From positions 5,247,001 to 5,311,000 of the forward strand of contig LR746273.1 of the NCBI GenBank assembly GCA_902729315.2: DNA of 64,000 bases. Reading direction: 5' to 3'. Each line of letters begins with the position of its first letter. Position 1 is the stretch's first letter. Shown here one piece after another: positions 35,401 through 50,000 of this stretch. The position numbers were made by a program, and so were the translations under genes. Below the pieces are notes generated by a model that was given only the letters and a program-made list of their open reading frames with translations, was not told the DNA's origin and searched no databases. This DNA comes from Spirodela intermedia (Eukaryota > Streptophyta > Magnoliopsida > Alismatales > Araceae).

Positions 35401-38400
35401 TACAAATTTCTTTCTTTTTGGCGTTAATCACCTGAGTTTGACGTTATAAACTCAGGTGGAAACTTTATGTTGGACCAGGTTTCTTAGGTGGCTCTCATAC
35501 CGTTTTAGCTTCTTTTTTGTTAATCTTGCTAGAGAAAATTAACGATGAAGTATTAAGAAAAAAGATACTAAAGCATATTCTTGGTTATAAAGTTGTAAAA
35601 ACAAAGGATATTGGTTAATATCACAGGTCACGGATGATAAAAAATGGGGCAAGGACAGGATTTTTAAGTACAAAAGTTTTTATTTATCTTTGAGGTCAAA
35701 ACCTCATGCAATCTTATCTAGGAGTTTGAATTTCTGCTAAATAGCCTCAAATCTGCTTCATAAAATTCTTGGTCTCTTTATCATATGTTACTTATTATTT
35801 TTTGTTACATTTATGGATGATAATGAGTCTAATATGCAGGTTTTGAGGGAATGTGGGATTTTTCTGCTTCATTGATAGAGAGCTTTTACAGGAGTTTTTA
35901 ATAGATAGGGTAGCTCGCACTTATTATTGTAACTTACTGAATTCAAAATTTCCACTTGATTAAAAAAAAATGTGTTTGCCATTTTTTGTTGAATTCTCAC
36001 GCTTAAGTTGCTTTCTATGTTAAATACATAAGTTATAAATAATTTATATATGTTGATAACTAAGGAGAGTGGTGCTTGTTTGTTATCCTTGATCCGTAAC
36101 CTTTCCCATTGCTTCTCGATTCAGGGAAAAAGCACATCGACCATTTCGTTGCCTTGACTGTCAGTACAGGAGAGAGCTTGTTCGGGTATATTTATCAAAT
36201 GTAGAGCAACTATGTAGACGTTATGTTGAAGAGAAGAGAGGAAAATTTAGCAAAATGATAGAGGATAAAGTCAGGTGGTCAAGGTAGAGTTAAGCTTTCA
36301 CTAGCTGACACATTTATGAAACCATTTCTTTTTTCGTTGTTTTAAATGCCCTGCAAATTGATCATCAACTTCTGTCGCTGTTTGAAGTTTCATTTAGCTA
36401 TTGATTCCATTTTCATTTTTTCAGTTTTCGTACCTTCTGGTTAGGAGTTGATCAAAATGGCAGGAGGTGGATGTCCAGAGACAAAACTGAAGCCATACTA
36501 AAAGTAGTTGTTAAGCACTTTTTCATTGAAAAAGAGGTTACATCTACTTTGGTAATGGATTCTCTCTATAGTGGTTTGAAGGCTCTTGAATGCCAGAGCA
36601 AGAATAAAGGGTCAACTAAATTACTGGAAGTGGAGGAACTATCCATGCCCTTTGTCCATGTTGAGAAAGATACGTTCAGTTTGACAGATGATGTGCTGTT
36701 GCTGCTTGAGAGAGTTGCTTTAGAACCTATACTGCCTAAGGATGAGAAGAGCTCGCAAAACCAAAATCAAAACCGGACAAAGGTATTAAGTGAATTCTCC
36801 CGTATAACTTATGTTGTTTGATTGAAAGGCTTTTTTGTTCTGGGAGGTTTCTCCATAGTTTTCTAGGTGGCCACCATGGTGTTGCCAACAGAACAGGGCA
36901 TTCTAGGAGGCAACACTTTTGGGCACATATGCGAGGAAGCTAAGAACTACTGGCCTAGGTCATCCTGGTGCTATGGCTTCCTTGATTCTGACTAACCATT
37001 ACTTGAATTATTCGATAAAACTATATATTGATATACATTGTTTGAATTGTATGCAAAGTAAAGGACGCTGAGGGGAATATATTATATGGTTTATGTTTTG
37101 CCTTGTCTTTTTATTCAATTGTGTAAACAACTCCAAAGCTAGTTTTGCTTTTTTTTGGATGTGGATGCTAGCAAGCATTCATGAAATGTTAAAAGGGAAG
37201 AGACTCACAAGTATACGTACATGTTCTTTTAGCAAACGCTGTGCGTAATCTCCAGAGTTAGAACCAAGACAGTTAAGAAAATTGTAAAACCCACTCTTCT
37301 CAATATCGATGAGTTTTGTTCATCCATATTTCATATGGTGATAGTTCGTGTTCTTACTCCGACAGTAATGATCATCATTGTGTCTACTACCTAAATTTTT
37401 AGAACCGGTCTTTTTGAGGTTATTGAGGTCATTTATCTATCAACGAAGATAATGTGAACTATGGTTATGGAAAATTTTAATCAATTGTATTATAATACCA
37501 CTTCACGACTGTTTCAAAAGTCCATATTGTTGAGAGGAGCCTTTAATATATAGCCTGAAATTAGTTCTTAGAACTACAGTATCCATGATTATGTCATTCT
37601 TACAGGATAGCAGTTCTGGAGAAGAATTCAGTAAAGATTCTATTGAGCGTGATGAAAGGCGGCTTACAGAGCTTGGACGCAGAACGGTGGAGATATTCAT
37701 CCTGAATCATATTTTTAGGTGGGTTGGTTTCTTCTGTTCGTGTTTTCATTACTTTTCTAATCTCTTCAAATAATCCTTAAGGAATTCTACTCGTGTGTAT
37801 CTCATTGTCTGTCGTCTTGGCTGACCCATAAGCTAACTCTTTCATTTGTCTCGCATTAGAAGTAGGTAATTGCATGTTATCTGTGCTCTGGACTTTGAAA
37901 TAGTTGGGATTGGTGGTGTTTGCATTTTTATAGTCTCGGTGTTATTCTGCCTTTAGCATGGGCATATGTTCTTGTGTTATTATTTGTTAACCTTATGATG
38001 AGGTATGTTTAATTGAAGATGCTTTGACAGATTGGAGGATTGATCTCTTTCATTGATAAGATCCATAAAGACTGGAGGCCCTTGAATTGTGTATTCGACA
38101 AGAGAAAACGCCAACCATTAGAAAGAAAATTGGATTTGGAAGCAGAGCTTTACAAGCAATTGATCTTTGACTTTCTAGGGGATGACTAGATTTGTTATTA
38201 AGGGTAATTTGACGACCGTCAGTTCTCAAGAAGTGCTGGAAGCGAAGATGGAAGGGTTGAGTCAGAAGTTAGGCTTGAATTTAAGGGTATGAAGTAGAAC
38301 GAACTGTTTTGGTAGAAATAATGTATGATGCGGGAAATCCTGACATATAATAGAAGAGTAGTTGATTATAGAATCCAGTCGTTTCTTGTGCAGTTCAGTT

Positions 38401-41400
38401 CTTAAAAGTTAATGATATGGTGGCAATATGCTCAACAGCATTCAACCAAATGGAAATCGTAGCATGCTTATTGCAAAGCAATTTAATTTCCCGGTTTTTT
38501 TCTGTGATGTCCTATTTGTCCTTTCTTACAAATCGTGTTACAAATCGTAATTGTACTACATCTGCTGAAAAGTTTGTTGAGCCCCTGATTTTCTCACCGA
38601 ATTTCTTGTCCAGTGTACTGGAAGAGAATCTTAATGGATTTGGTATACCTTGCTAAACCTGAGTTCAACTATAATTGCCATTAGTGTCCTTTACTGGTCC
38701 TCTGTTATATCCTGTTAAAATGTCATGTTGATCTGATGAAAAATAGATCTAGAAATCTCAGGGTTCGTCTTTTATTAATATTGGAAATCATATTGGAGCA
38801 GTCTTTTGTTATGGAACCAAGAATGAGGAGACCAAGTGCAAAAGATATCCCATCCCCCCACGTTGTATTGAACGACTTTGATTGTATACATGGCCCCGGA
38901 AAACCTTTTAACAAGTGCTTATTGATCATTTATCATGAGTTATTTCAAGTTGTGGTAGATGACATCTATATTTGTTTCTTCTTTAATGCGAAATTTTGAA
39001 AAAGTCATTGGCATCTTGAATCAGCATTCTGATGAGTGCAGAAATCTTGCCATAAGGCATGAAGCATATGCTGAGTTTGCCTCTAGGATATCTGTTGTTT
39101 GAAATGAAATCCATTTTATGTGCACGTTCGAATGGCACGATATTTTGGTCTGAAGAAGAGAGCATCTATATTTATGCTGTATATGCATTTAACTGTCAAC
39201 GCTAATATGGTTGCAAGATGATAAAGTGTACGCTCTGGAGTAATAAATAAGTTTTCTGGCCCTCATAGTACTACTATGACGACTCTTCTATGGGTACAAA
39301 TATCTATCTGTATGCAAGCTACAGATGCATTAGTCAGCTTATTACACATAACTGCCGTGGTCAATGAAAAGATGGCCTGCTACTCACCCCATTCCTATTC
39401 GGTTAAATGAATGGTTTCTGGGCTTATTGTAGACTGATCTGTCTAACTATTAACCTCTATGAGGGCACATGTTGAAATTATATTTATGCATATCTATTAT
39501 CTCTGAAATAAATGAATCTTAAAGAAAAATAAATTTTTATGTGAAATTTATGTAACTTACTATAGCAGGGCTTTACTGCTCTATTATGGTCATTGTTCCT
39601 TTTGTTTTTGCGTCTTTTCAAGTGCTCAATTGAGATTTGCTGAAGTGTTTAAGGTTATTTAATGTACCAGCAGCAGGATAGAGGTTGCCTACCAGGAGGC
39701 AGTTGCCTTGAAGAGACAAGAAGAGCTTATTCGTGAAGAGGAAGCTGCGGGACAAGCTGAAATCGAACTTAGGTCTAGGCGTCTTGCTGCTGAAAAGGAG
39801 AAGAGAGCCAAAAAGAAGCAGGTTGATAGCTCAAATCATTTCTCTTTACATTGTCACTATTAAGTGATTGGTTGATTTTAATAATTTGTGTGCTTGTGAC
39901 TGCAACCTTTTGAGGACACTGTTATTAGCTTCTATACAGAGCTAAACATATGATGGACCAATAGTCATTTTAACTAAATCTTTCATAGTTCAGGTGTAAA
40001 AACCGTTCAAGTGCTTTCTTTCGTAGCGAACAGCTGGCATTGGGGTGGCAAAATATGTGCACATGCACTCGTCTATGTGCTATGTTCATGCATGTGCTTT
40101 TTCTTCGTTTTGATGAATTGGGTTTATCAGTTGTCCCACAACTACAGCCCGTTGAAATAATTGTACCGTCAAACTCTAAGCCAATTGATTAGAAGTAGGC
40201 TCATGTTTTCATTACTGCCGGTTTATTTCTTTCTAACAGATACAAACTGCTCTTCCATCTCCCTTATTTGCATCCCGGTGTTTGAGATTTGTTACATGAG
40301 CAACAGTAATGGGGTGCACATCATCTAAGCTCAACAATTGGCTTTGATATCATGCTTAAGTAGTTGCTAAATTTTCTACTGATCTATGCGTCCAGATTCT
40401 AATGTATCCAATGATCTACATCTACGAATTTCCTCTTCATATATTTATTCGTAATCTTTCTGTGTATGTCGGATCATCTGACAGCAGTAAAGTAAACGTG
40501 GATTCTCTGTAATGCTCTGTGTGAAGATGTCATTAGTTCATTGGATTCATCGTTTGGCATTTATGAAATTTCGCGTTGAAAATCGTTACAAATCTTTGCC
40601 AATTTTTCTGCAGGCGAAACAAAAGCGCAGTACTCGCAAGGGTAAAGAGAGGGTTCGGGATGAGAAACTTGATGCAATGATGCATGAGAAAAGCCAGATG
40701 GAGAACATCTCCGGTGAACGAATATTGGAAGAGCTTTCCGAATATCAGTCTGTGACTGTTTTGGACAAGATTGGGACCGTGGGGGAGGTTTCTGATGTGT
40801 CTGACACTTTAGATGATGTTGCGGAGACGCTTCAGCCTGATTTAGATGAGAGAGATTCTAGTCCTCTTGCCTGGGACACAGATGCATTAGAAATTCCGCC
40901 TCCAATTGACGCTGCTATCCGTGAGGTACAGAGTGAGCATTTCGAGAAAAGGAGTTCATCTGCTTTGGACGACGGTTCATTTACATGCTCATCAGATTCG
41001 ATTCCTTCTGTTGTGACGAATGGGCCTTACAAGAAGAATGCCTTCTCAGTGACTAAAACATCAAGCTCACCTATCAGGTATATATATCAAGTGCATTCCT
41101 ATTTCTGGTTCCTCTGTAAGCACTCATATCTTTATCTTATATGGGATGATCTTTTCCAGGGGGAAAATTCAGCAGAATAAAAGTGCACGTGATCGGGCCA
41201 GCCAAGGCCACACAGATAAAATGCAATCTGAAGCTTCAACTGATGCTAGTCGTCTGCGTGATGTGTCCATTACTTGTAGAGAAACTGCAGCGGAATCAAA
41301 GGTCGTTATTCCCTCTCCAACAGACATAGTACAACGCCTTGAGCAACAGAATGTGGAGAAGGTAGAGCTCTTACAGGTTTTTCTTTGTATAAGCCTCTTC

Positions 41401-43290
41401 TTCCTTTGTTGCCTATGATTAGAATGTGTACATTGGAACCCATTTTTCTGAAAAAAGAAAAAAAAGGTTTTTCGATTTAGCTTCTCTGGATTCTTCAGAT
41501 AGCGCCAACACTTTTACTTGAAAATTGAATCTGCTATTTTTCTGACTAGGAAACCATCCTGGTCTGAAATTCACACGCTTATTTGAATATTTATCAAGTT
41601 TAACATTTGTGCTGTAGCTTCATAGCCTCATGTTTCTTTTTTCTGTTTGAGACTTGCCTTTTTTAGCTCCTGATTTCGATTTGAACATTACCAAGGTATT
41701 TTTTTCCCACAATCCGTTTACCTGAATTTTTGTGAATTCTGGTTTCTCTGCAATCACATCGTCGTCGTTCGTTGGTACCCTTTTAATCTCCACTAGTGTG
41801 GAGGTCCTATTATCAATCACTGAGAACTGTCTTGTATATCACTGGGAGTTTTTTCATTTAGCATCTCAGTTGAAGCATTTGAACACTGTCAAGAAATTCT
41901 CGCCTTACGCTAAGTATTTTGTTGACTCCAGGAAGCGTTTGCAACTGCCCAAAGGAAAGGAACGGTCAAGGACCGGGTAGATCAGGATAGACCCTCCAAA
42001 CCAAATACCACTGAAATGCCCTCACCTGGTAGCTCCACGAGAACCCCGATTCAACAACCGGCGAAGCAGACAGGAGAAAGTAGTATGTCCACAGCAGAGA
42101 CGGTAGTGCCCATTAGAGAGCCATCTGACAATATCCAGAGCCTGACTGAGAAACCGGTTTCTGCTGCTGCAAAGTTACCATTGATCTACAAACCGGAGGC
42201 AAAGCCAGTAAACCCTACGAAGATTATAACAGCACAGCAAGTCTCAGGATTGACAAGGCCACCGAGTGCTCCCCTCATCCCTGGCCCAAGACCAACAGCA
42301 CCCCTTGTCTCGACAGTCCAGCAAGGTCCTCTATTGTCACGGTCTGTGAGCGCAGCTGGCCGTCTGGGAGCCGATTCAACTGTGCCAACAACCCATGGTA
42401 ATGTCCTACAGTCCTACAGAAATGCTATAATGGGCAAGACGACCATGGGCGCCGGTGCTCCCAGCTATACCCCTCGTCCATCTCCAAGCCTGGCAAGCCA
42501 TAATGTTACATACTCTCAGTCCTTGCCGTCATTTGTGCCATCTTCACCCGTGACTCTTCTTCAGAAATCTGCTAGGGTGGAACAAAGTTCGGTAAGGCCA
42601 GGGCTCACCTTTGGGTCCGTAAATCCAGAGGCTTTGCAGAACAGGCATCAGTGGGCAGAGGAGCCATTACAGCAGCTGCAGGCCACATCGAGGGGGAGGA
42701 TGCAGGATACGAATCTTGTCAGCAGCATCCGGGCGCTCGACATCAGTGGGTCTGTTTCTCGTTCATACTTCTTCGACGAAGCGGCTCTGCCATTGCCGGC
42801 CCGCCAGCCTGTGGGCGTCACCCAAGATGAGTTTCCCCACCTTGACATTATAAATGATCTGCTTGATGAAGAGCAGACTGTTGGGAGGCAGGGATTGAAT
42901 GGATACCCGCATCAGCATCATCCCACCCTCAATCGGCAGTACACATTTCCTCGCGAGATTTCAAGTTCCATCGACGTGGGTGCGTCAAACGGCAGCCGCT
43001 ACTTCAACCAGATGGGTCAGTGCTATGATGATGGAATCCAGAGGATGTATGGCTCGCCCAGCAGCCATTTTGATGGGCAGCGAGGGGGCTACTCCTCTGA
43101 CCTGTTGGACTACTCCGCCTATGTGAATGGTCGGCTGGATGGGGTTGGCCAGGGCCAGTGGCCGATGGGTGGTGCCGCAGATCATCCGCCAATGGACGCC
43201 AATGGGTATCCTTATCAGCATCCTGATTCTCCAGATTTGGCTTGTGGGCTAAATGGATATGGGATGTATCGACCTGCAAATGGGCTCTGA
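32410..43290 (+). CDS. MATH/TRAF-like domain protein, TRAF1A/TRAF1B (MUSE14/MUSE13) type
   Basis: Exons: 32410-32596, 32811-32922, 34480-34568, 34646-34714, 34817-34946, 36125-36283, 36425-36782, 37606-37718, 39674-39821, 40614-41077, 41160-41376, 41932-43290; 1134 aa. The Arabidopsis relatives are adaptors that help SCF ligases turn over NLR immune receptors and also regulate ATG6 and autophagy. Visible: acidic Ser-rich N-terminus ending DTDDEDD; MATH domain (about residues 66-195) from YGKFTWKIENFSQISKREL through YILIYPQGCDVCNHLSLFLC to DGFIVADALVIKAQVQVIR; a Cys-containing segment FRCLDCQYRRELVRVYL; a basic coiled coil (EVAYQEAVALKRQEELIREE); then a long Ser/Pro-rich tail with SRPPSAPLIPGPRPTAP-like motif (here LTRPPSAPLIPGPRPTAP) and DEFPHLDIINDLLDEE. 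Exon 9 has tandem acceptors and exon 11 two in-frame donors. Confidence 0.9.
32923..34479 (+). other. TRAF1-like intron 2 (long)
   Basis: 1.56-kb T-rich intron that splits the Trp codon (TG|G) in the GYKWYIL segment of the MATH domain. No other gene recognised in it. Confidence 0.75.
37719..39673 (+). other. TRAF1-like intron 8 (long)
   Basis: 1.95-kb intron ending in a run of three possible acceptors (cagcagcag at 39668-39676). The open frames in it (for example 38417-38656 and 38736-38999) show no similarity I recognise. Confidence 0.7.
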
Positions 43291-44757
43291 ATCATGGAGA
43301 ATTTACCACAAATAACATCCGAGGGCCTTGTCTTTTGAGTGGTGTAATGCTGGCATTGTATGGGGTTGACTTTGTAAAGCCTTTTCTTCTGCTTGCTTCT
43401 GTTTGTTTGCTGGCTGGCGGCAGCGTTTAATGGTACTGCTGTATATCACCTCTTCAGCCCTCTGTGGGGATGAAGACAGGGAGGCTTCGATTTCCCTTCT
43501 GCAGTGATGTAATGGCTTTTGTTTTAGAAAGGGGAATGAAGGAGGAGAGATCCAATTCTCTATTTTTTTTTCTTTCTTTCTCAGTATCTTTTTTTGACCC
43601 CCTTCCTTTGCTTCTCCTTGGTGCATTGGAATTTCTCAGAATTTACAGGATTTCAAGTCTGAGCCTCGCTGGATGGACTTAGTCTGATGTGGGCGATTAG
43701 AGAAATATCATGAGCGATTATTTCAGAAATATCATGATGTGGGGTTGGCCAAAGCCCTGCCAATTCTCTCTCTCTCTCTCTCCCCTAACGCTTTCAACTT
43801 GTCTCTCAAAATTCTAATAGAGGAGAGACTCTAGACACCTCTGGTGTCAACATAAATCAATCTATGCTGTGATTATGTGAAGAAAAATTAAATTGTGTAA
43901 ATTATTATGGTTGATTACACATTATACCCCCCTGTAAGGTTTTCTACTCACTAGAGTACTCCACACATACTGCCTCTCTGTCTTCAGCATCCTTCATTTC
44001 ATGGTTTGCCTCTTGCCCTAGACCCTACTATCACGTGGTGGGCATACGGTGGAGCAAGCAGAGGTAAGCAAGGCTGACCACCGTGTGACACCTACGATCT
44101 CAGTCTTTCACTTTCCAAACTCAAATAGTTATTGAGTGTTTGCCATCTTTTTTGTAGTATCGTTTTGAATTCAGAGTATGTTATTTGGTCATGTTTTTAT
44201 TTTCTCTTTTTCTTATAAATTTTTAAAACAGAGGAATAATTCTACAACTATAAGTTTCAGGAAATTAATTTATATCTATCTTTGATTCTTGGAAATAAAC
44301 ATATTGTTACTTTTCATAAAGATATCTTATATTCAAAACATAACCTCCAAGTTGTCTTCTCAGAATAAAAATTAGAAAGATAAATTCCTGAATTTTCTTT
44401 TCTAATTCATAATTCGTTGACTTTCTTTGTTTTGTAAAGTTCTTGAAAGTTAGTTCAGCAAATGTTTTACGCAAATGATTTATAATGTGGAAATACTTGG
44501 TGCATTAATCACGGATAGATCATATTGTTTTAGTATGCCAATGACTTGTTGCCAATATCAAGGAGTCTGAAATATCTGATTATATAAAAACTTTTAAAAC
44601 ATTTAAATCTGGGTCGATTAGTTTTGGTTATTTAAACTGGTGTCTTTTGTCCACTTGTTGTAGTTTGTTATGAAATTAATTGAACAAAATATTCTTTAAA
44701 AGATCATGTGGCCATTGGAAAATGAGGTAATTTTTCTTAAAATATTATAATACCATG

Positions 44758-44791
<34 letters not shown>

Positions 44792-47038
44792 TGACACACT
44801 AAGGGCCAGGGCTGGTGGAGAGGCCAAGTTGCACCTGGAGGGGTGTGGGAGAGGTACAAGGACATTTACAAAGATAATTATGGCACTTTCGGCCGCATGG
44901 AAGAAAGACAAGGGTGTGTACGGTTAGGAGTTTGTGGATTGGCTGAATTGTAGCAGGTAGACAAGGGTAAAGGAGAGATGTGTATATAGACCAGGTATTC
45001 ATAATTTCGTTGTACTTTATAAAGACTTGGAATAGTAAATGAAAAGATTCAGGATCTATCCTTAACCCAAATAACCCTTGTGATTTGTACGGACCGAAAC
45101 CCAAATAACTTTAAGTTTCTTAAGTTTCATGGGAACAACAAAACATATATTCTTGTCACTACAAAAAGATTTAAGATTTACTGACTTCATGTCAATATTG
45201 CTTTCTTATGTAATTAAATGAAATTTATAAATTTAATTAGTTTACAACAAATATACAAAGCCGGATGACATAATAATTAAGTAATATATTTTACATTGGC
45301 TTGGCAACTCATCTATGTTTAGTGAAAATGATAGTGGATCCAATCACAATGGATGAATTTCTGATTAAAAAAACGACTCCTTTTGTCTTTGGTATATAGT
45401 ATTGAATCTTTTCAAGAACTTTCATTGTCTTTGAATAATTCATATGGATTAACTCATATCTTTGGACTAGGAAATTGTGCTCTATATCATACTTAGAAAT
45501 GCTCTTTCATAAGTGACTTTGGTACTTGCATACATTTACTTATCCTTTTTCTGATGAAATTAGTTGGTTAGTTTATTTAGAAATCAAACACACCACTAAT
45601 AAAAAAATAATATTAACCAGCTTTTACCATAATCAAGAGCTAAAAAAGGTCTTTAATCAATTATGCTTTAAGAGAAAACAACCATAAGGATCCTACATAA
45701 TTATTATATTAAGGCCCTTCTTAATGTATTTGATAAAGTTTCAATCTTTAAACCAAGCAAATCTTAAAAGCGACTAAAAATCCACTCTATGAGGCTACAA
45801 ACTAGAGCAATGAAATGCATATATGTTGTTCGTCAAACTTCAACAATTATTTTATCCTAATCATAGATTTATCATCTCCTTTGCAATACAGTTAAATGCA
45901 TAAGTTTATTAGTATTGATGTACTTATGCTTACATTACATTGATAAACCCCAAGAATTCTCAAATTATATTTTTTTAACTAAATGCAGTTTTTCCTTTAA
46001 ATATAAGAAGTCAATAATTAGGTAACTGTTAAAAACGGTTCAAAAAATAACTCAAATATACCTATCTACTTATAAGAATTAGATAAGAAAATAAAGAATG
46101 AAACTTTGCTTTTGCAAATAGTCTTTAAAGTCATAAGGGCATGCGCTAAGATGTGGATAAATAGTTAAAACAAAATAATCACATTTACAGCTGTAGACAT
46201 TTTGAGTAGTTTAACAGCCATAATGAACATGAGAACTTTGCATCCAAGTACACTCTAGGAACTCAACTTTTTAAATTATAAAAATTAGATATGGCAACCA
46301 ACGAACCAAATTCTATACAAGACAAACCTAACTTACCACAACTGTTCCCCTAACAAAAAAAAGAAGCAAATAAGACTATAATACCAGTGTAATCCTACAA
46401 AGTTGACTAAAGTGAATATGAAGCTCGATTAAATCTCAAAAAGAAAATCAAACTATGACAAAACTTCCATTTGATATTAGAAGACGACCTGATCTGATTC
46501 TAAACGTGATTCCATCAGTTTGATCCTCTCCAAGCTTATTTCTTTTATGACCTTTCATGTACATTGCCTCACAAAGGTTGCATGAGGGAATTCCACTTAT
46601 ATCCACTATTATTTAAGAGATAATTTGCATAAAAAATACGACCAATTCTAGTGATTTCTTAATGCAATGGCTAAGTAGGAAAGCTTAGAACGACATTTCA
46701 ATGAAACCTTTCGAATGCTATGTAGAAAAGGTGTCTGCAGAAAAAGTAGTAGATAGCTAAAAAATTTCAAGATTTTGGATGTACAGTTGCTCAATTAAGA
46801 AAAATAACATGAAAAATCTATCTTGGCAATTCTCAAAATTTGAGATTCTTTCTCAAGCTATTCTATCATGCCTTCCTCTACTTACTTCTGAGGTCAGTCT
46901 AAAGGTGGAACCGCCAAAATCTCGTTACAATGTCTAACTTTCACAGAAAAATGAGGGGTGGGTGGGTTGACCGAAAATTATCACGTTCCCTCTCATTATA
47001 TATGGACGTATAAGGAACCCTAGATTATATGTAGCGGT
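43291..47038. other. Convergent intergenic region TRAF1-like / TOP3A
   Basis: The first ~400 bases are the 3' UTR of the TRAF1-like gene. The middle is AT-rich with a GA microsatellite (44760-44788) and a CT tract (43768-43782). The last few hundred bases should be the TOP3A 3' UTR. No protein domain was recognised in 43700-46900; it may include old repeats that are too decayed to name. Confidence 0.55.
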
Positions 47039-50000
47039 CTATCTGCGTCTACTTGGGCAAGCATTAGCAAAGTGTGAGGGATCACCACAGACATAACATC
47101 GACCAGAAACAGGGTCACCAGTGGCAGTAACAAATGTGACATCTGCATTGACGGCCTCTCTACCTTGTCTCCGGCCTTGACCACCTCTCCTGTTGGCAGA
47201 AGACGACCTACTACTCCTATGGGATGCACCTCGGCCTTCTGTTCCAGCACTTTCCAATTCATCTTCCCATCTGCGAAGCACATTCACAGCATACATCAAA
47301 TTTTTTAGTTTCCTTAATTTTTTCTGCAAGCAATTTGCCTGTGCACATTGTCCTAATACACCACGAAGATGATCTTTCATGAGTGTTTCAGAGATAGAAA
47401 GAGAATATCCTGAGCAGATATATCAATCTCGAATTAAAAATTTTAAAAAAAAAGGGTTTCGTTGACATACGCTCTATTTCACCCTTCTTAAGAAGAGATG
47501 CCAGAATTTGATTTACCTGCTCTTTCTTGAATGAAAAAGGCAACAAGACAGAAGTGTTCCTCCCTCAGGATTTTTAATAGAAACAAGAAACATATGCTTT
47601 ATGGCCAGCAGATATCGAACTTGATAAATAAACTAAGCAAGAAATTCTGCAGTAACTTTCTAGAGACACTTGAGTGATACAGGAAAGTTGATGGAAGCAC
47701 GTGAAAAAATAAATGAGTTTCATGGAAATGACTGGGCAATTAGCCATATTAAAAAGATATAGCACACAAATAAGGAAAGTGCGGATCTTAAGATAAATAA
47801 TCCAAATATCTAATCAAACGTACTTGAAAAAATTGCATTCTTGAGACTGGCAGGAGTAAAACTTTCTTCCTCTGTTATTGGCTGTGTTAGCAGTTCGCAA
47901 TGCACATGTAGCACCACAGTTATCACAAGCGATTGACAGCCTTCCTACATTGCCACAAATCTGTTGGATTAAATTCTCGACAGAGGAAAAGAAACAGTTA
48001 GCTAGATCTAATTGTGGAGTCTCTGGTATTTGAAATTATGTACATCGTTAATCATGATGTCACTTGATACGTCATAGCCATCCATAATTCTTCCATTAAT
48101 CCATGAATAAGTTCACTCATCCATATTTCTTCCATTTAATCCCCGACATTTACTAATTCATGCTAATGCAGGGTGGGTTTTTTCTTCTAATTAACAGAAA
48201 GAATGACCAAGCAGCATAAGAAGCAGTCTTCTAATGCATGGTATGCAATCTAACAATTTCAAGTTTATTACTGAGAGGGGGAAACGACAGTTTTCTGGTG
48301 ACTTAAATAAGTGGCTCTCCTACTGGCCTATATTCAGTTTCTGATAAACTTTCTTCTTTTAGTGCCAGGCATTGTTATATAATCATACAAGCAAAAGAAT
48401 TGAAACATATTAGCGGGTACAAAGACAAACATACCATTTTGCGGTCTTTGGACTCTCGAATTTTGAGAATCTTGTGAACGAGGGGCATGAGATTCTGACC
48501 TGGAGTTTCTTCTTTGGGCACTACTCTGAGGCTCTGTAGTCCGAGACCCTCTACCTGCTGATTTGGCAAAAGAGATCAAGATTTAGTTGAGATAATTTCA
48601 TTATTTTTTATTTCGAAATTATTTTCCATGTTAGAATCGAGTACTTGCTAGACTGGTGTTGAATAAATAAGTCAAAAGAGTAATATGCAGATGCATCGGT
48701 GATTACAAACAGCCAATGAACTCAATTAAATATGACAGCGGGATATACCCTAACCTTCTGTTTTCCTTCAGGTCAATGAAATAATAGGTGAGATAACTTT
48801 TGATCAATTCACTAAAAATTGGGAAAATAAGACGTTTTCATCAACAAGAACATTCTCTATCTATGTCGTTAATTCATTCTCTAATCAGGAAGAAATGGAT
48901 GATGCTGGGCACATGCAATGAGTGCACGCACTTTTCATCTACAAGGGAAATACTCGTGAGATTATTGAATCCTTCTTCCGTAACATCATTTTCTGACCTT
49001 TACCGAGGATGACAATGGATTTTTACAAATATGAAATGTGTTTGCCTGGGTTAACTAGGTCTTGCCTTAGCCTTATTTGTGCACAGTACTCAATCGGGAT
49101 TCCTATTTGACAAAACGAAATACTAATACGCTATTACTACATTGTGAATTCTCGAAGATTCTTTTATCATAGACACAATAAGACAAACAAAGAAATCAAT
49201 AACTATCATGGTAACGGTGCATGAAATATAATGATAAAATATTTAATAGACTTTAAAATCTAATATGTTATACGCTTATATTTGTACATGAGAGGGAATT
49301 ATTTCTGAATATCATTAACTAAAATAATCTTAGAAGAGGCTCAGGCATGAAAGATGCTGGTATATGTTCCTACCCTTCTTGGTCTTCCAAGCAGATGGGT
49401 CTGAGCCCTGGTTTTTTCCGGCAAAGAAACTAAATAAACATATTTTTCTGACCAAGCTACTGAAATATTAGGCAGGGCTTGGCAGGGTTTTTAATAGACC
49501 ATCCCCCTGGCCCCCATTAACAAGCGGTTTTTCTGGTAAACCACAACAACTGCAAAAGCAGAAAAATGTAGATGCAAATTCACTCAAATACACTGAAGAG
49601 GAAACAACTGGATTTCAGATTTGACTTTGGGTGTACATCTAATTCTGATGACCTCCTAAGTGACAACTTCAGTTCAAAATGGACTCGTTCGAATCAGATT
49701 TAGATCAAATCAACAATCGCATTTTGATATAAGTACATTTACTAAAAGCCGTAAGCACATGATTCTACGAGGACATATACTTAAGAAAATGTCGGAAATA
49801 AATCCCTTTAAAAGAAGCATTGAAAATAATTTAGTGTTTGGTTACATGAACTTTTGAATATCTTGAGCCATAACTTTTCGACTCCAAAAGCGTACAGGAA
49901 CAAGTAAATGAGCAAGATTACATGTAAAAACTTTTATCATAGTTCGATAAAAAAAAGTTTAGAGAAAACTGTTGTAGGTTTACAAGGGCATAGCCTTTTC

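Noticed and set aside
42985-43279. Minus-strand frames at the end of the TRAF1-like gene
   Set aside because: Shadows of the final coding exon.
45100-46900. Possible decayed retroelement between the TRAF1-like gene and TOP3A
   Set aside because: Some minus-strand stretches look coding-like, but no diagnostic motif (YxDD, zinc knuckle, DSG) could be read.
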